A DNA stretch of 64,000 nucleotides, taken from positions 769,073,336 through 769,137,335 of the forward strand of contig NC_081408.1 in assembly GCF_030272615.1 (NCBI RefSeq), read 5' to 3'. This document shows positions 32,732 through 41,819 of the stretch, in pieces. The notes beneath the pieces are model-generated. The model saw nothing but the letters and a program-made list of their open reading frames with translations, ran no database searches and was not told the DNA's origin. Each line of letters opens with the position of its first letter. Within the stretch, counting starts at the first letter, position 1. The translations under genes and the position numbers were made by a program. The stretch is from Cryptomeria japonica (taxonomy: Eukaryota; Streptophyta; Pinopsida; Cupressales; Cupressaceae).

Positions 32732-33786
32732 ATGACATGGCATCTTATTTGTCATTGGTTTATGTCTCCTAGGTTTTTGTGCCAAATTTAATATTTGGCT
32801 ATGTATTTAATATTGTTCAGTAAAAGGAGGCCATTTGTAACAAACCCTAATTAGGGTTTAGGTGTCATGATCTTGACCGTAGATCTACTTTCAATCTGGA
32901 CCTTTCATTGTAATTGGGGATGCTATTTATACCCCCATTTTTCATTTCATTTGGTAATAGTCAATAGTTGATGTAAGAGAGAATAGAGATTAGAGAGATT
33001 AGAGTTAGAAGCAATTTTATTTTGTAGCAAGATTGAGTTTTGAAGAGAGGAATTCAAGCAATTGTTGTACATGATGACTTGGAAATCAATAAAATATTGA
33101 AGTTATGGTGTTTTGTTGCAACTTTCTTGGTTATCTTCATGGTTGTTTGATTTATTTGAATCATGCTCAATCAAAGTAGTATGTTAGTTTGAAGGACATA
33201 GTGTGAGACTTGATCTTTGGTAGGATTCGTAATCCAAACCACTAGCTTCTTGCTGATTGTAGGAACGCCTTGCGTGGTCGACTGGAGAATACCTTGAATC
33301 CCTTAATCTTCAATCATTATTGTATCTTGGATATGTACCTTCGTGGTAGTGTCCTTGACCTTTGATGTATTGAATATCATTTTGTTACCTTAGAAGATCG
33401 CACTAATTTCAATTGAGTTGTTACCTTATGGCAAAATTGAAGTTGGTTGAATCTTGCCAAGTCTTGTCTACACGAAGTCATTCTTAGGGTTAGATTAGAT
33501 TAGATCTCTTGAAAACCCTATCCTTTTGTTATTTTTTGAAAGTTTCTTTAGTTTAGTAAAATCTTTAGCTTTCAGAATGCGTAAGACCCCTTGAAGGAAA
33601 CAGCAAATCACATCATACCGCTGGAAGCTTGTCCACACGTAGAGACCCTACTAACAGAACCTTGGAGTCTTCCTAACTGATCCTTTACGCGAATCTTCAG
33701 CAGTTAGAGGCTTTTTCTCAAGAGAGGATAAGATGCCTATTGGTATTTTATTCTGTGTATGATGGTGTATAAAATGCACGTCAACA
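32722..33786 (+). repeat. 3' LTR-like terminal region of the ORF-X insertion
   Basis: This region ends at the insertion boundary (CACGTCAACA). It has a TATA-like TATTTATA (32924-32931), AATAAA at 33088-33093 and a perfect 18-bp palindrome AAACCCTAATTAGGGTTT (32842-32859) containing the plant telo-box AAACCCTAA. The part from about 33,070 to the end aligns on the opposite strand with 41,820-42,540 (AGTTATGGTG; TCCACACGTAGAGACCCTAC; AAGAGAGGATAAGAT; TATTTTATTCTGTG). It is thus a repeat-family terminus. The left boundary is uncertain; TGTTATAG at about 32,722 is a candidate. Confidence 0.6.
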
Positions 33787-34035
33787 GGTAGACATCATAA
33801 TCTTCTTTATAAGCATTTCTATCATCGATCAAGATATGATCGTATTTGCTATGCAGTGATTTCATTTATATGTTGTGATTGTAATCGGTTCTGCATATCT
33901 ATTCTAGTTGTCATATGACAACACTAATTAGTGTTGTGTCATATGATAACTACAATAGTTATCATATTAACATATTTTTTCTCTTATACCAATCCATAAT
34001 CAGGTTGCATTTACCATCGATTACCATGGAATAGC

Positions 34036-34914
34036 TGTAATGTCCCCGATATAATTAAATAATAAATTTAATTACTTTATTGTAAGGCCCCAAACTTAAT
34101 AATAAATATTTCGGGCCCTTTTATTTAATTAGATTAGGTAAGTCTTAGTTGGACGTGTCGGCCCGTTTGTAACCCTTCAAGAAGTTTCCCGGAGCCCATA
34201 TATATGGTCGAGTTAGTCTTTGTCATAGGTATGTATGCGAATTTTGATATTTTTCTGTCTTGTGCGAATTCCTGTTGGAGTTCTGGTTTCCGCCATTTCG
34301 GAGGTGAAAGACCCTCCCTATTTGGTATCTGCAGTTTTGGTTGTTCACAGCCCCCTAGTTTGCCATTGGAAATATCATTCTGATATTTCATATTATGCTA
34401 CAAATTTGTGAAGTCTTCATTCGAAGACAAATTTGTATTAGTCAATGATATTTGATATTGTGTTCTGAATAATATTCATAATTCGAGCATTCCAGTATTC
34501 CAGTAATTGTTCATAACATCATTGCTTGTCTGTACATCTCTCACTTTCCGGGGCCGAGATTATTAATTCCGCACAGGGGAATCAACTGACTGAAGGGGTG
34601 TACGAAGTGGGGGCCATATGGTGCAGGGTGTACGGGGGATTGAGTTGGCTGTACGGTGGGTTGGCCATACGGTGGAGAGTATTGATTCGTATGGTGGAGG
34701 GTGTTGGCCGTACGGTGGAGGGAACAATTGATCGTATGGTGGAGTGTGTTGAACGTACGGGGAGGTTGTGCTGTCGTGTACGGTACCGTACGGTGGAGTG
34801 TGTTGGCCGTGCGGGGTGGAGACTATTTACCGTACGGAGAGGTTGTGCTATCATGTGTTACCCGTACGGGGTGGACCGTACCGTGGAGTGAGGGGAGGTG
34901 TACGGTACATTACA
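34036..34914 (+). repeat. 5' LTR of the gypsy-like deletion derivative
   Basis: 879 bp, collinear with 36082-36960. Its last third is the GTACGG array. Confidence 0.92.
34600..34905 (+). repeat. GTACGG/CCGTACGG palindrome array in the LTR
   Basis: GTACGG or one-base variants start at about 34600, 34630, 34651, 34667, 34689, 34710, 34734, 34755, 34778, 34788, 34809, 34832, 34864, 34878 and 34900. Most intervals are 21-24 bp. Several units are the full palindrome CCGTACGG or GTACGGTAC. The partner LTR has the same array at about 36,645-36,950, directly upstream of the LTR end. Confidence 0.85.
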
Positions 34915-34915
34915 G

Positions 34916-34927
34916 TGGTATCAGAGC
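34916..34927 (+). other. Primer-binding site (initiator Met tRNA)
   Basis: TGGTATCAGAGC lies one base after the 5' LTR end and is complementary to the 3' end of plant initiator Met tRNA. Confidence 0.9.
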
Positions 34928-34957
34928 TGTTAATTCTGCTAGCCTGTTGGGATAATC

Positions 34958-36081
34958 ATGGCACCGGGTGATGGATTGATAGATGCATTGAGGGAGTTAA
35001 GAAGTGGTGAGCAAAAGCTCTCCGAGACCCTCATGAGAAGGCCTGCCATATGTTCTCTATCCCAGATTTCGGCGGATTGGAAGGAACATCTATTGGTTGA
35101 ATACTCTAAGAATACTTTTGCCTGCAAACTGATGGATGGTCAAGTGCAGGATGACAGATACAAGGTGGTTGGCGACATCATTTACTACAAGGACAGAATC
35201 TATCTGGTGCCCAAGTCTAAGATAAAGGAGACGATTTTGAAGGAAATGCACGATTCTCCCTTGGCCGGACACCCGGGATACTTGAAAACCTACAGACAGG
35301 ATTGGGAGAGGTTTTCCTTGAAGGGACTAAGAACGACATTCTATAGTACGTGCAGGAATGCTCCACCTGTCAGCAAAACAAATCTGAGCACACCTTACCC
35401 GCTGGACTGCTGCAACCATTGCCAATCCCTGACCAGAAATGGGATAGCATCTCGATGGATTTCATTACCGGAATTCCCCTAGTGCAAAGAAATGATTGCA
35501 TCTTCGTTGTGGCGGATCATTTGATCAAGTATGCCCATTTCTTTTCGATCTCCACCAAATACCAGGCAGCCCAAGTGGCCGAGTGGTTCTTCCATGAGGT
35601 ATTTTGCCTGCATAGTATTCCGCAGAACATAGTGAGTGATAGGGATTCTGAAACACCACAGTGGTATGAAAAACATGCGACAGACATGAGCGTCACTTTT
35701 CAGGAAGAGCGGCATCTACATGAGAAGAACCTTTTGCAGATGAGTTTCGAGATTCCAGACCATCATGGGAAAATGACTGATTGGCAAGATGACATGATAG
35801 CTTGGGATCCGGGCATCGATGTGTTTGATGATTGGCTTCAAAGGGATCTTGGCGATTCCGGGCATGGCAACAATTATATCAGAGTGGAGCGGCTGAAGCT
35901 GGAGGGATATTTACTCTTCTCGCTTACTTCCATGTATGTGCACATGGTCATGTTGCGGCATGGAGATTTCAAATACGACTATCGATGTTCGCGCTCGGTT
36001 TGGGACCCTGGATCTCTGCAGTGGGCAAACCGTTTGATGATGGATTGCTTGAGGGCAAGCAATTTTTGGGCGGCGAGGATT
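34958..36081 (+). pseudogene. Gag start fused to integrase fragments (gypsy-type)
   Basis: ATG at 34,958 gives a short gag start (MAPGDGLIDALRELRSGEQK). It is then joined directly to sequence upstream of integrase: the zinc-binding domain (HDSPLAGHPG, and in the next frame CSTCQQNK) and the first part of the core (SMDFITGIP, then VSDRD). After the second catalytic Asp the frame passes into unrelated sequence, and the end (LLEGKQFLGGEDL, in another frame) matches the 3' end of gypsy polyproteins. The third catalytic residue (Glu) is lost. At least two deletions and one frameshift are needed to explain this. It is not functional. Confidence 0.8.
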
Positions 36082-36960
36082 TGTAATGTCCCCAATATAA
36101 TTAAATAATAAATTTATTTACTTTATTGTAAGGCCCCAAACTTAATAATAAATATTTCGGGCCCTTTTATTTAATTAGATTAGGTAAGTCTTCGTTGGAC
36201 GTGTCGGCCCATTTGTAACCCTTCGGGAAGTTTCTCGGAGCCCATATATATGGCCGAAATAGTCTTTGTCATAGGTATGTATGCGAATTTTGATATTTTT
36301 CTGTCTTGTGCGAATTCCTGTTGGAGTTCTGGTTTCCGCCATTTCGGAGGTGAAAGACCCTCCCTATTTGGTATCCGCAGTTTCGGTGGTTCACAGCCCC
36401 CTAGTCTGCCATTGGAAATATCATTCCGATATTTCACATTATGCTACAAATTTGTGAAGTCTTCATTCGAAGACAAATCTGTATTAGTCAATGATATTTG
36501 ATATTGTGTTTTGAATAATATTCATAATTCGAGCATTCCAGTATTCCAATAATTGTTCGTAACATCATTGCTTGTCTGTACATCTCTCTTTTTCCGGGGC
36601 CAAGATTATTAATTCCGCACAGGGGAATCAACTGATTGAAGGGGTGTACGAAGTGGGGGCCATACGGTGCAAGGTGTACGAGGGATTGAGTTGGCTGTAC
36701 GGTGGATTGCCCGTACGGTAGAGAGTATTGATTTGTACGGTGGAGGGTGTTGGTCGTATGGTGGAGGGAACAATTGATCGTACGGTGGAGTGTGTTGAAC
36801 ATACGGGGAGGTTGTGCTGCCGTGTATGGTACCGTACGATGGAGTGTGTTGACAGTGCGGGGTGGAGACTATTTACCGTACGGAGAGGTTATGTTGCCGT
36901 GTGTTGCCCATACGGGGTGGACCGTACCGTGGAGTGAGGGGAGGTGTACGGTACATTACA
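36082..36960 (+). repeat. 3' LTR of the gypsy-like deletion derivative
   Basis: It is the same length as the 5' LTR, begins TGTAATGTCCCC after a G-rich stretch (GGGCGGCGAGG) that may be the PPT, and ends GTACATTACA next to TSD ATAGC. Confidence 0.92.
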
Positions 36961-36965
36961 ATAGC

Positions 36966-37446
36966 ATTATGAATAAAACCGATTAGTGATCGGTTAATGA
37001 TAACTAAAATTGCATTAGAATCTAACCGATTCATTATCGGTTACAATGATATAATCAAACCGCATTAAATCACAAACCGATTGGCATCGATTATCATTTG
37101 TTATGTATCGGCATTTATATTAACCGATAGTTATTGGTTTGCATTATGAAGAGGCACCACCCTTGATCAAGACATGTCTTGATTGGACATGTCATGAGAC
37201 ATGTCCGGTCAAGGCATGCCTTGATCTTACAAGGCAATGCCTATATATATGTGCCATGAAGAATGCTGGAGAAATATCGAAATCAATAAATATTATCTAC
37301 AGCCACCTGCAAACAAAGAAGTTTCAGTTCATAATCAGAAGTAACTAGAGAGCATACATTAATAGCATTGAATATTGTCTAAGGAATTAAAAGAAAGATA
37401 AAATCCTTAACATTCCACTTTTGAACATAAATTTGAATACTTTACA
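36966..37446 (+). repeat. Distal part of the copia 5' LTR, palindrome-rich
   Basis: This is the third piece of the copia 5' LTR, matching 40,989-41,466. It contains ACCGAT/ATCGGT hairpins (near 36,975-37,045), the 18-bp perfect palindrome ATCAAGACATGTCTTGAT (37166-37183), arms GGACATGTC/GACATGTCC with a 4-nt loop (37185-37206) and the 16-bp palindrome TCAAGGCATGCCTTGA (37209-37224). It ends TTTACA just before the PBS. Confidence 0.9.
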
Positions 37447-37458
37447 TGGTATCAGAGC
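37447..37458 (+). other. Copia primer-binding site (initiator Met tRNA)
   Basis: TGGTATCAGAGC directly abuts the end of the 5' LTR. Confidence 0.92.
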
Positions 37459-37526
37459 TAGGTTGATCGAACGTAAGGCATTCAAATTTGAGAAGTTCAA
37501 ATCGAGGATATAGACATCACATTTCC

Positions 37527-38705
37527 ATGGCTAACGCTATCAGATTTGAGGATAGACTTGAAGGAGGCGACAATTTCTCAACATGGAAATTCAGAATTAA
37601 GATGATTCTAAAAAAGAATAAAATTGAATCATTTGGAAGAGTTGAATCTAAAGAACCTGAGAATGAACCTGACAAATCTGCATGGATTGAGGGTAATGAA
37701 AAAGCCATGAAAATCATAGTTGATGAAGTGAGAAATCATATTATGCCTATCATAACGAAACATGAAACTGCCTACCATCTGTTCAAAGCACTTGAAAGTG
37801 CATTTGAGATAACCAATGCGAGTAGAACCTTGGCCCTAAAAAGAGAAATAAATCATATAAGTATAAACAAAGGGGAGTCAATCAATGCCTACTTCATGCG
37901 GATATCAGCCCTAAGGGATGAACTAGCAACGCTTGGATATGAGATCCAAAGCAAAGAGCTAACACTCATTGCTCTAGATGGGTTGCCTAGTACATGGGAA
38001 ACATTCGTCCAAGGCATTAGTGCAAGGGCTAAATATCTGAAATTTGATAGGTCAAGAGCAGATTGTCTTCAAGAGGAGTCAAGGTTAAATAAGAAGGGGA
38101 TCAAGCAAAAGAACCTAGATGAAGATTTCCATGTTCTAAAGACCAACTCCAACAAGAAAAGCAAGAAGAAACATTTCAAGAAGAGAAAGAACTGACATGA
38201 GAAAAGGTCATCTAAGAAAGACAACTCTCACATTCAGTGCTTTAGGTGTGATCAATATGGACACTATGTAGCAAGATGTCCGGATAGAATCAAACAACAA
38301 GCTACATTTGCAAAAGTGAAAAGGGAAGAACATGACTTCGAGAAGCATGTATTTTACTCTGCCCTCTCTAGTCAAGTATCCAATAAATCTAACACTTGGA
38401 TTATTGACAGTGGGTGTTCAAGACACATCATTGGGTATAGAGAATTATTGGATTCCATGCTAGAAGAAATTGATGAAGAAGTAACAATTGGTGATGACTC
38501 TGCACATCCAGTGAAAGGCGTCGGTACCTGCACCATTAAGCTGAAATCTGACATGTCCCTCAAACTCACCAGAGTCCTATTCCTTCCTGGCATCAAGAGA
38601 AACTTAATCTCCATATCTGCACTCAAAGATGATGGGTATAGAATAACCTTCATGAATGGTAAAGTTCTAGCATGGCCACAAAACTCTTCCATCAAAAGGC
38701 TATAA
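37527..38705 (+). pseudogene. Copia gag and protease region, one in-frame stop
   Basis: ATG at 37,527 (MANAIRFEDRLEGG) is preferred over the in-frame ATG at 37,488, because this start matches copia gags (FEDRLEGGDNFSTWK). The capsid domain follows (about residues 15-200; LDGLPSTWETFVQGI), then a Lys-rich tail. A TGA at 38193-38195 interrupts the frame. It then continues unchanged into the zinc knuckle CFRCDQYGHYVARC and the protease with WIIDSGCSRHI (active-site D-S-G). The frame stops at 38,705 and integrase lies in another frame. Gag forms the particle and protease cuts the precursor. This copy is defective unless the stop is read through. Confidence 0.88.
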
Positions 38706-39913
38706 CCATAGGGCATAGAAAAGGCTACTTATACGAGGTATGTACTGAATCTAACCTAGCCCTACTTCATGAGATTTCAAATTCAAATGAAATTTGGCAT
38801 AGAAGATTAGGTCATTTAAACTTTCGTGCTTTATGTTCAATGGAAAAATTAGTAATTGGTTTGCCTAAGTTAAAACAATACCATTCCAATACATGTAAGG
38901 GATGTGCCCTAGGCAAAAATACTAAGAGTTCCTTTCAGAATAGTTCTAGGAAAACGAGCAATGTTTTGGAACTAGTTCATTCTGACCTATGTGAGCCAAT
39001 GTATGTACCATCATTAGGAGGGTTCCTTTATTATGTAATATCCATTGGTGACTTCTCCAGGAAGACCTGGATCTACTTCCTTAAACGTAAAGAATCTAAA
39101 GAGATTCTCAAGAGATTTAAGGAATTCAAATCCCTCTCTGAAAACTCTTCCGGAAAGAAAATAAAAGTCCTAAGAACTGATAATGGGAGGGAATATACCT
39201 CAGACAACTTTAGGGAATTTTGTAAAGAAGTTGGGATTAAGAGAGAGTTCACTGTTCCTTACAATCCCCAACAAAATGGGGTTGCTAAAAGGAAAAATAG
39301 AACCATTGTAGAAGCAGCCAAAGCCATGCTTCTTGATCAGAACTTAGAAACTCACCTTTGGGCAGAAGCCTCCAACACTGCTGTTTACATACAAAATAGA
39401 TGTCCTCATTCCCACATTGAAGACAAGACCCCTGAAGAAGTCTTCACCGGGATAAAACTAGATATCACCCACTTTAGAATATTTGGCTGCCTTGTTTACT
39501 TTCACATACCTAAAGAGAAAAGCACAAAACTAGAACCCTCTGAAAGAAAAGGAATCTTTGTTGGATATAGTGAAACCTCTAAAGCTTACAAAATTTTTGT
39601 ACCTGAACATAGCAATATTGAACTTAGTAGATATGTTATATTTGAAGAAGACATAGCCTTCAAAAGGGCTAAATACTCTATTGAGTCTGAAATCTATGCT
39701 CCATCTTCAGACCTAGAAGAGGATCCCACTCCTGAGATTCAGAGGGAGTGTTCAGAAGAAAATGAAGTACAGATTCCTCCCCAAGAAATCCCTAAGAAAA
39801 GACCTCTATGGGCTCACAAAACAATGGAGGATGCAAGGGACTTTGCAGCTCCTTCAAGGACTTTTAGAGAAAGTAAGAGGCCCCGAAGATTTTCTAGTGA
39901 TGTAGCCGAATGA
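38672..39913 (+). pseudogene. Copia integrase, catalytic Glu replaced by Lys
   Basis: 413 codons cover the GAG-pre-integrase zinc domain (WHRRLGHLNF, later CKGCALGK) and the integrase core. The first two catalytic Asp are in LVHSDLCEPM and VLRTDNGREY. The third position reads NPQQNGVAKRKNRTI, where copia integrases normally have GVAERKN, so the catalytic Glu appears to be Lys. The chromodomain-free C-terminal part follows to a stop at 39,913. RT should continue here but is missing. The frame is shifted relative to gag-protease. Confidence 0.88.
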
Positions 39914-39936
39914 TCTCTCCGTGAACCTTATATTTC

Positions 39937-40113
39937 ATGATAGATCCAAACATAGAGTTTCCTTACCACTATGTGAGAGATATCATGGATAGGAATGTGA
40001 TTCAGTTGCAGTATATCAATATAGGAGACCAGACAGCAGACATACTGACCAAGCCTCTATCCAGAGTAAAAGTTGAACACTTGAGGAAAGGACTTGGTAT
40101 GATTGAATTGTAA
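39937..40113 (+). pseudogene. Copia RNase H C-terminal remnant
   Basis: 59 codons read FPYHYVRDIMDRNVIQLQYI and then TADILTKPLSRVKVEHLRKG, the invariant end of copia polyproteins (ADxLTKPL). Everything between integrase and this segment, including all of RT, has been deleted. Confidence 0.88.
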
Positions 40114-40250
40114 TTTGCTTTATAATCTGTACTAATATATAAGATGTTTAATGTGTAAACTTCTTTTGTCGTGTTATGACTTTATGGGCTCCTCCCCCTG
40201 TGTCCATTTCTAAGAGGTGACGATTTTTTAGATAATGAACACTTGTACTG

Positions 40251-40575
40251 AACATTACAAGGTGACAATCTTGTAATGTTGATATCATGCTGAATTGATA
40301 TCATCTTGACTCATGGATGTGCCATGATATGTTATGGTAGACATTATGTGACGTAATGTCAGTGCACATACCATAACCTAGATATAAGAGAATTCAATAT
40401 TCTCAAATTATTTTATATCCAAGGTATCGCGTGTTATGCGATACTGATATCACGTGCTATGTGATATCTCTATATCACGAGATGATGTGATATATTTCTG
40501 TATTACGTGTTATGTGATACATCATGTCACGAGCATATGTGACTTGATCTTTTGTATTACGAGGTCATGTAATAC
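40251..40575 (+). repeat. Cluster of about ten perfect hairpins between pol and the PPT
   Basis: Consecutive inverted repeats with 5-8 nt loops. Arms: AACATTACAAG/CTTGTAATGTT (40251-40280); GATATCA/TGATATC (40281-40302); TCATGG/CCATGA (40311-40327); GTTATGGTA/TACCATAAC enclosing GACATTA/TAATGTC (40331-40377); GTATCGC/GCGATAC (40424-40444); GATATCAC/GTGATATC (40446-40468); TATATCAC/GTGATATA (40471-40494); GTATTAC/GTGATAC (40500-40520, one wobble); GTCAC/GTGAC (40526-40543); GTATTAC/GTAATAC (40554-40575). In the second half the arms change together, which preserves pairing. Confidence 0.9.
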
Positions 40576-40656
40576 ATTCTATTATGAGAAATGTGATGCT
40601 ATATAATTAGATGATTATTTCAATGTTTACATAGATCTCCATTTATCTTCCCTAGC

Positions 40657-40666
40657 TAAGAGGGAG
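40657..40666 (+). other. Copia polypurine tract
   Basis: AAGAGGGAG immediately precedes the 3' LTR, the usual plus-strand primer position. Confidence 0.85.
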
Positions 40667-41466
40667 TGTTGAAACAATGTAGCTTCGGTAAGATAAATGA
40701 TTGAATGAGAGATAAATGAAGTCTCTCATTCAATCATCTATCCTATCGATAAATCTACATGCTAATGGTAGACATCATAATAATCTTTATAAGCATTTCT
40801 ATCATCGATCAAGATATGATCATATTTGCTATGCAGTGATTTCATTTATATGCTGTGATTGTAATCGGTTCTGCATATCTATTCTAGTTGTCATATGATA
40901 ACTACAATAGTTATCGTATTAACATATTTTTGCTCTTATACCGATCCATAATCGGGTTGCATTTACCATTGATTACCATGAAATAGCATTATGAATAAAC
41001 CGATTAGTGATCGGTTAATGATAACTAAAATTGCATTAGAATCTAACCGTTTCATTATCGGTTACAATGATAATCAAACCACATTAAATCACAAACCGAT
41101 TAGCATCGATTATCATTTGTTATGTATCGGCATTTATATTAACCGATAGTTATCAGTTTGCATTATGAAGAGGCACCACCCTCGATCAATACATGTCTTG
41201 ACCGGACATGTCATGAGGCATGTCCGGTCAAGGCATGCCTTGATCTTACAAGGCAATGCCTATATATATGTGTCGTGAAGAATGCTGGAGAAATATCGAA
41301 ATCAATAAATATTATCTACAGCCACCTGCAAACAAAGAAGTTTCAGTTCATAATCAGAAATAACTAGAGAGCATACATTAATAGCATTGAATATTGTCTA
41401 AGGAATTAAAAGAAAGATAAAATCCTTAACATTCCACTTTTGAACATAAATTTGAATACTTTTACA
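40667..41466 (+). repeat. Copia 3' LTR, uninterrupted reference copy
   Basis: This 800-bp LTR (TGTTGAAACA...TTTACA) is followed by TSD CCTCA. It lacks both nested elements and so proves their exact insertion points in the 5' LTR. Its U5-like part has a 14-bp hairpin CTTGACCGGACATG/CATGTCCGGTCAAG (41197-41232). Confidence 0.95.
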
Positions 41467-41471
41467 CCTCA

Positions 41472-41819
41472 CAATACATTTATATGCATTCAAGGACAAA
41501 TTAACAAACCAGCCAACCTGAGGGTAGAATATCAAAATGAACGTGAAGGAGTTATAACCAACTCAACATTGCCCTTGATAATATGGAATCAACACTTGAC
41601 TTAGGCCCTACATTCACCTATAGTGTGTATTCACACCCTCTAAACCCGCTCAAAGGGAATTAAAACAACTAAGTTGGCTGCCTTAGAGGGAAAATTAAAA
41701 AAAATAATATGGTAAATGAAGTGTTAATGAGCCCTAGACTACCTGATTGGGTTTGAGGCAAATTAAGGAGTGAAGGAGTGCTATAAGCAAGCTCAAACTT
41801 AGTCTTTCAAACAACACTT
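41472..41819. other. Non-genic flank of the copia insertion
   Basis: This is host DNA that was continuous with 26,290-26,406 before the copia insertion. No feature is recognised. Confidence 0.6.

Larger units (their letters stand above)
26512..33786 (+). mobile_element. 7.3-kb insertion carrying ORF-X; TSD GGTAG
   Basis: It is flanked by GGTAG at 26507-26511 and 33787-33791. The intact 3' LTR of the host copia shows GGTAG only once at the matching site (40,764-40,768), so the ends are certain. Termini are TGTTG...CAACA and the duplication is 5 bp, both typical of integrase-mediated LTR-element insertion. The order is a 5' region with a palindrome at 26535-26551, the hairpin array, a TATA box at 29,046, a likely leader intron, ORF-X in two overlapping frames, and a 3' LTR-like kilobase. 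By eye the 5' and 3' ends are not copies of each other, which is unexpected (see findings). There is no RT, integrase or protease, so it is non-autonomous. Confidence 0.9.
34036..36960 (+). mobile_element. Gypsy-like LTR element, large internal deletion; TSD ATAGC
   Basis: Two 879-bp LTRs (34036-34914 and 36082-36960; TGTAATGTCCCC...GTACATTACA) flank 1,167 bp of internal DNA. ATAGC is duplicated at 34031-34035 and 36961-36965 and occurs once at the matching site of the intact copia LTR (about 40,987). The internal part starts with an initiator-Met-tRNA PBS, reads the first 28 or so gag residues, then jumps to the zinc-binding and core-start regions of integrase and to a 3' scrap. Protease, RT and RNase H are gone. 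The LTRs look only a few percent diverged, so this insertion is fairly young. Confidence 0.92.
26407..41466 (+). mobile_element. Ty1/copia retrotransposon with two elements nested in its 5' LTR; TSD CCTCA
   Basis: The ends TGTTGAAACA...TTTACA are flanked by CCTCA at 26402-26406 and 41467-41471. The 5' LTR is in three pieces (26407-26511, 33792-34035, 36966-37446; about 830 bp together), separated by nested insertions. The 3' LTR is 40667-41466 (800 bp). Most of the length difference is an about 30-bp segment near 33,910-33,945 present only in the 5' LTR. The internal region has PBS, gag with a CCHC knuckle, protease, integrase, and only the last part of RNase H; RT has been deleted. Without the nested elements it is about 4.85 kb. 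Stops, a frameshift and a changed integrase catalytic residue indicate it is defective. Confidence 0.92.
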
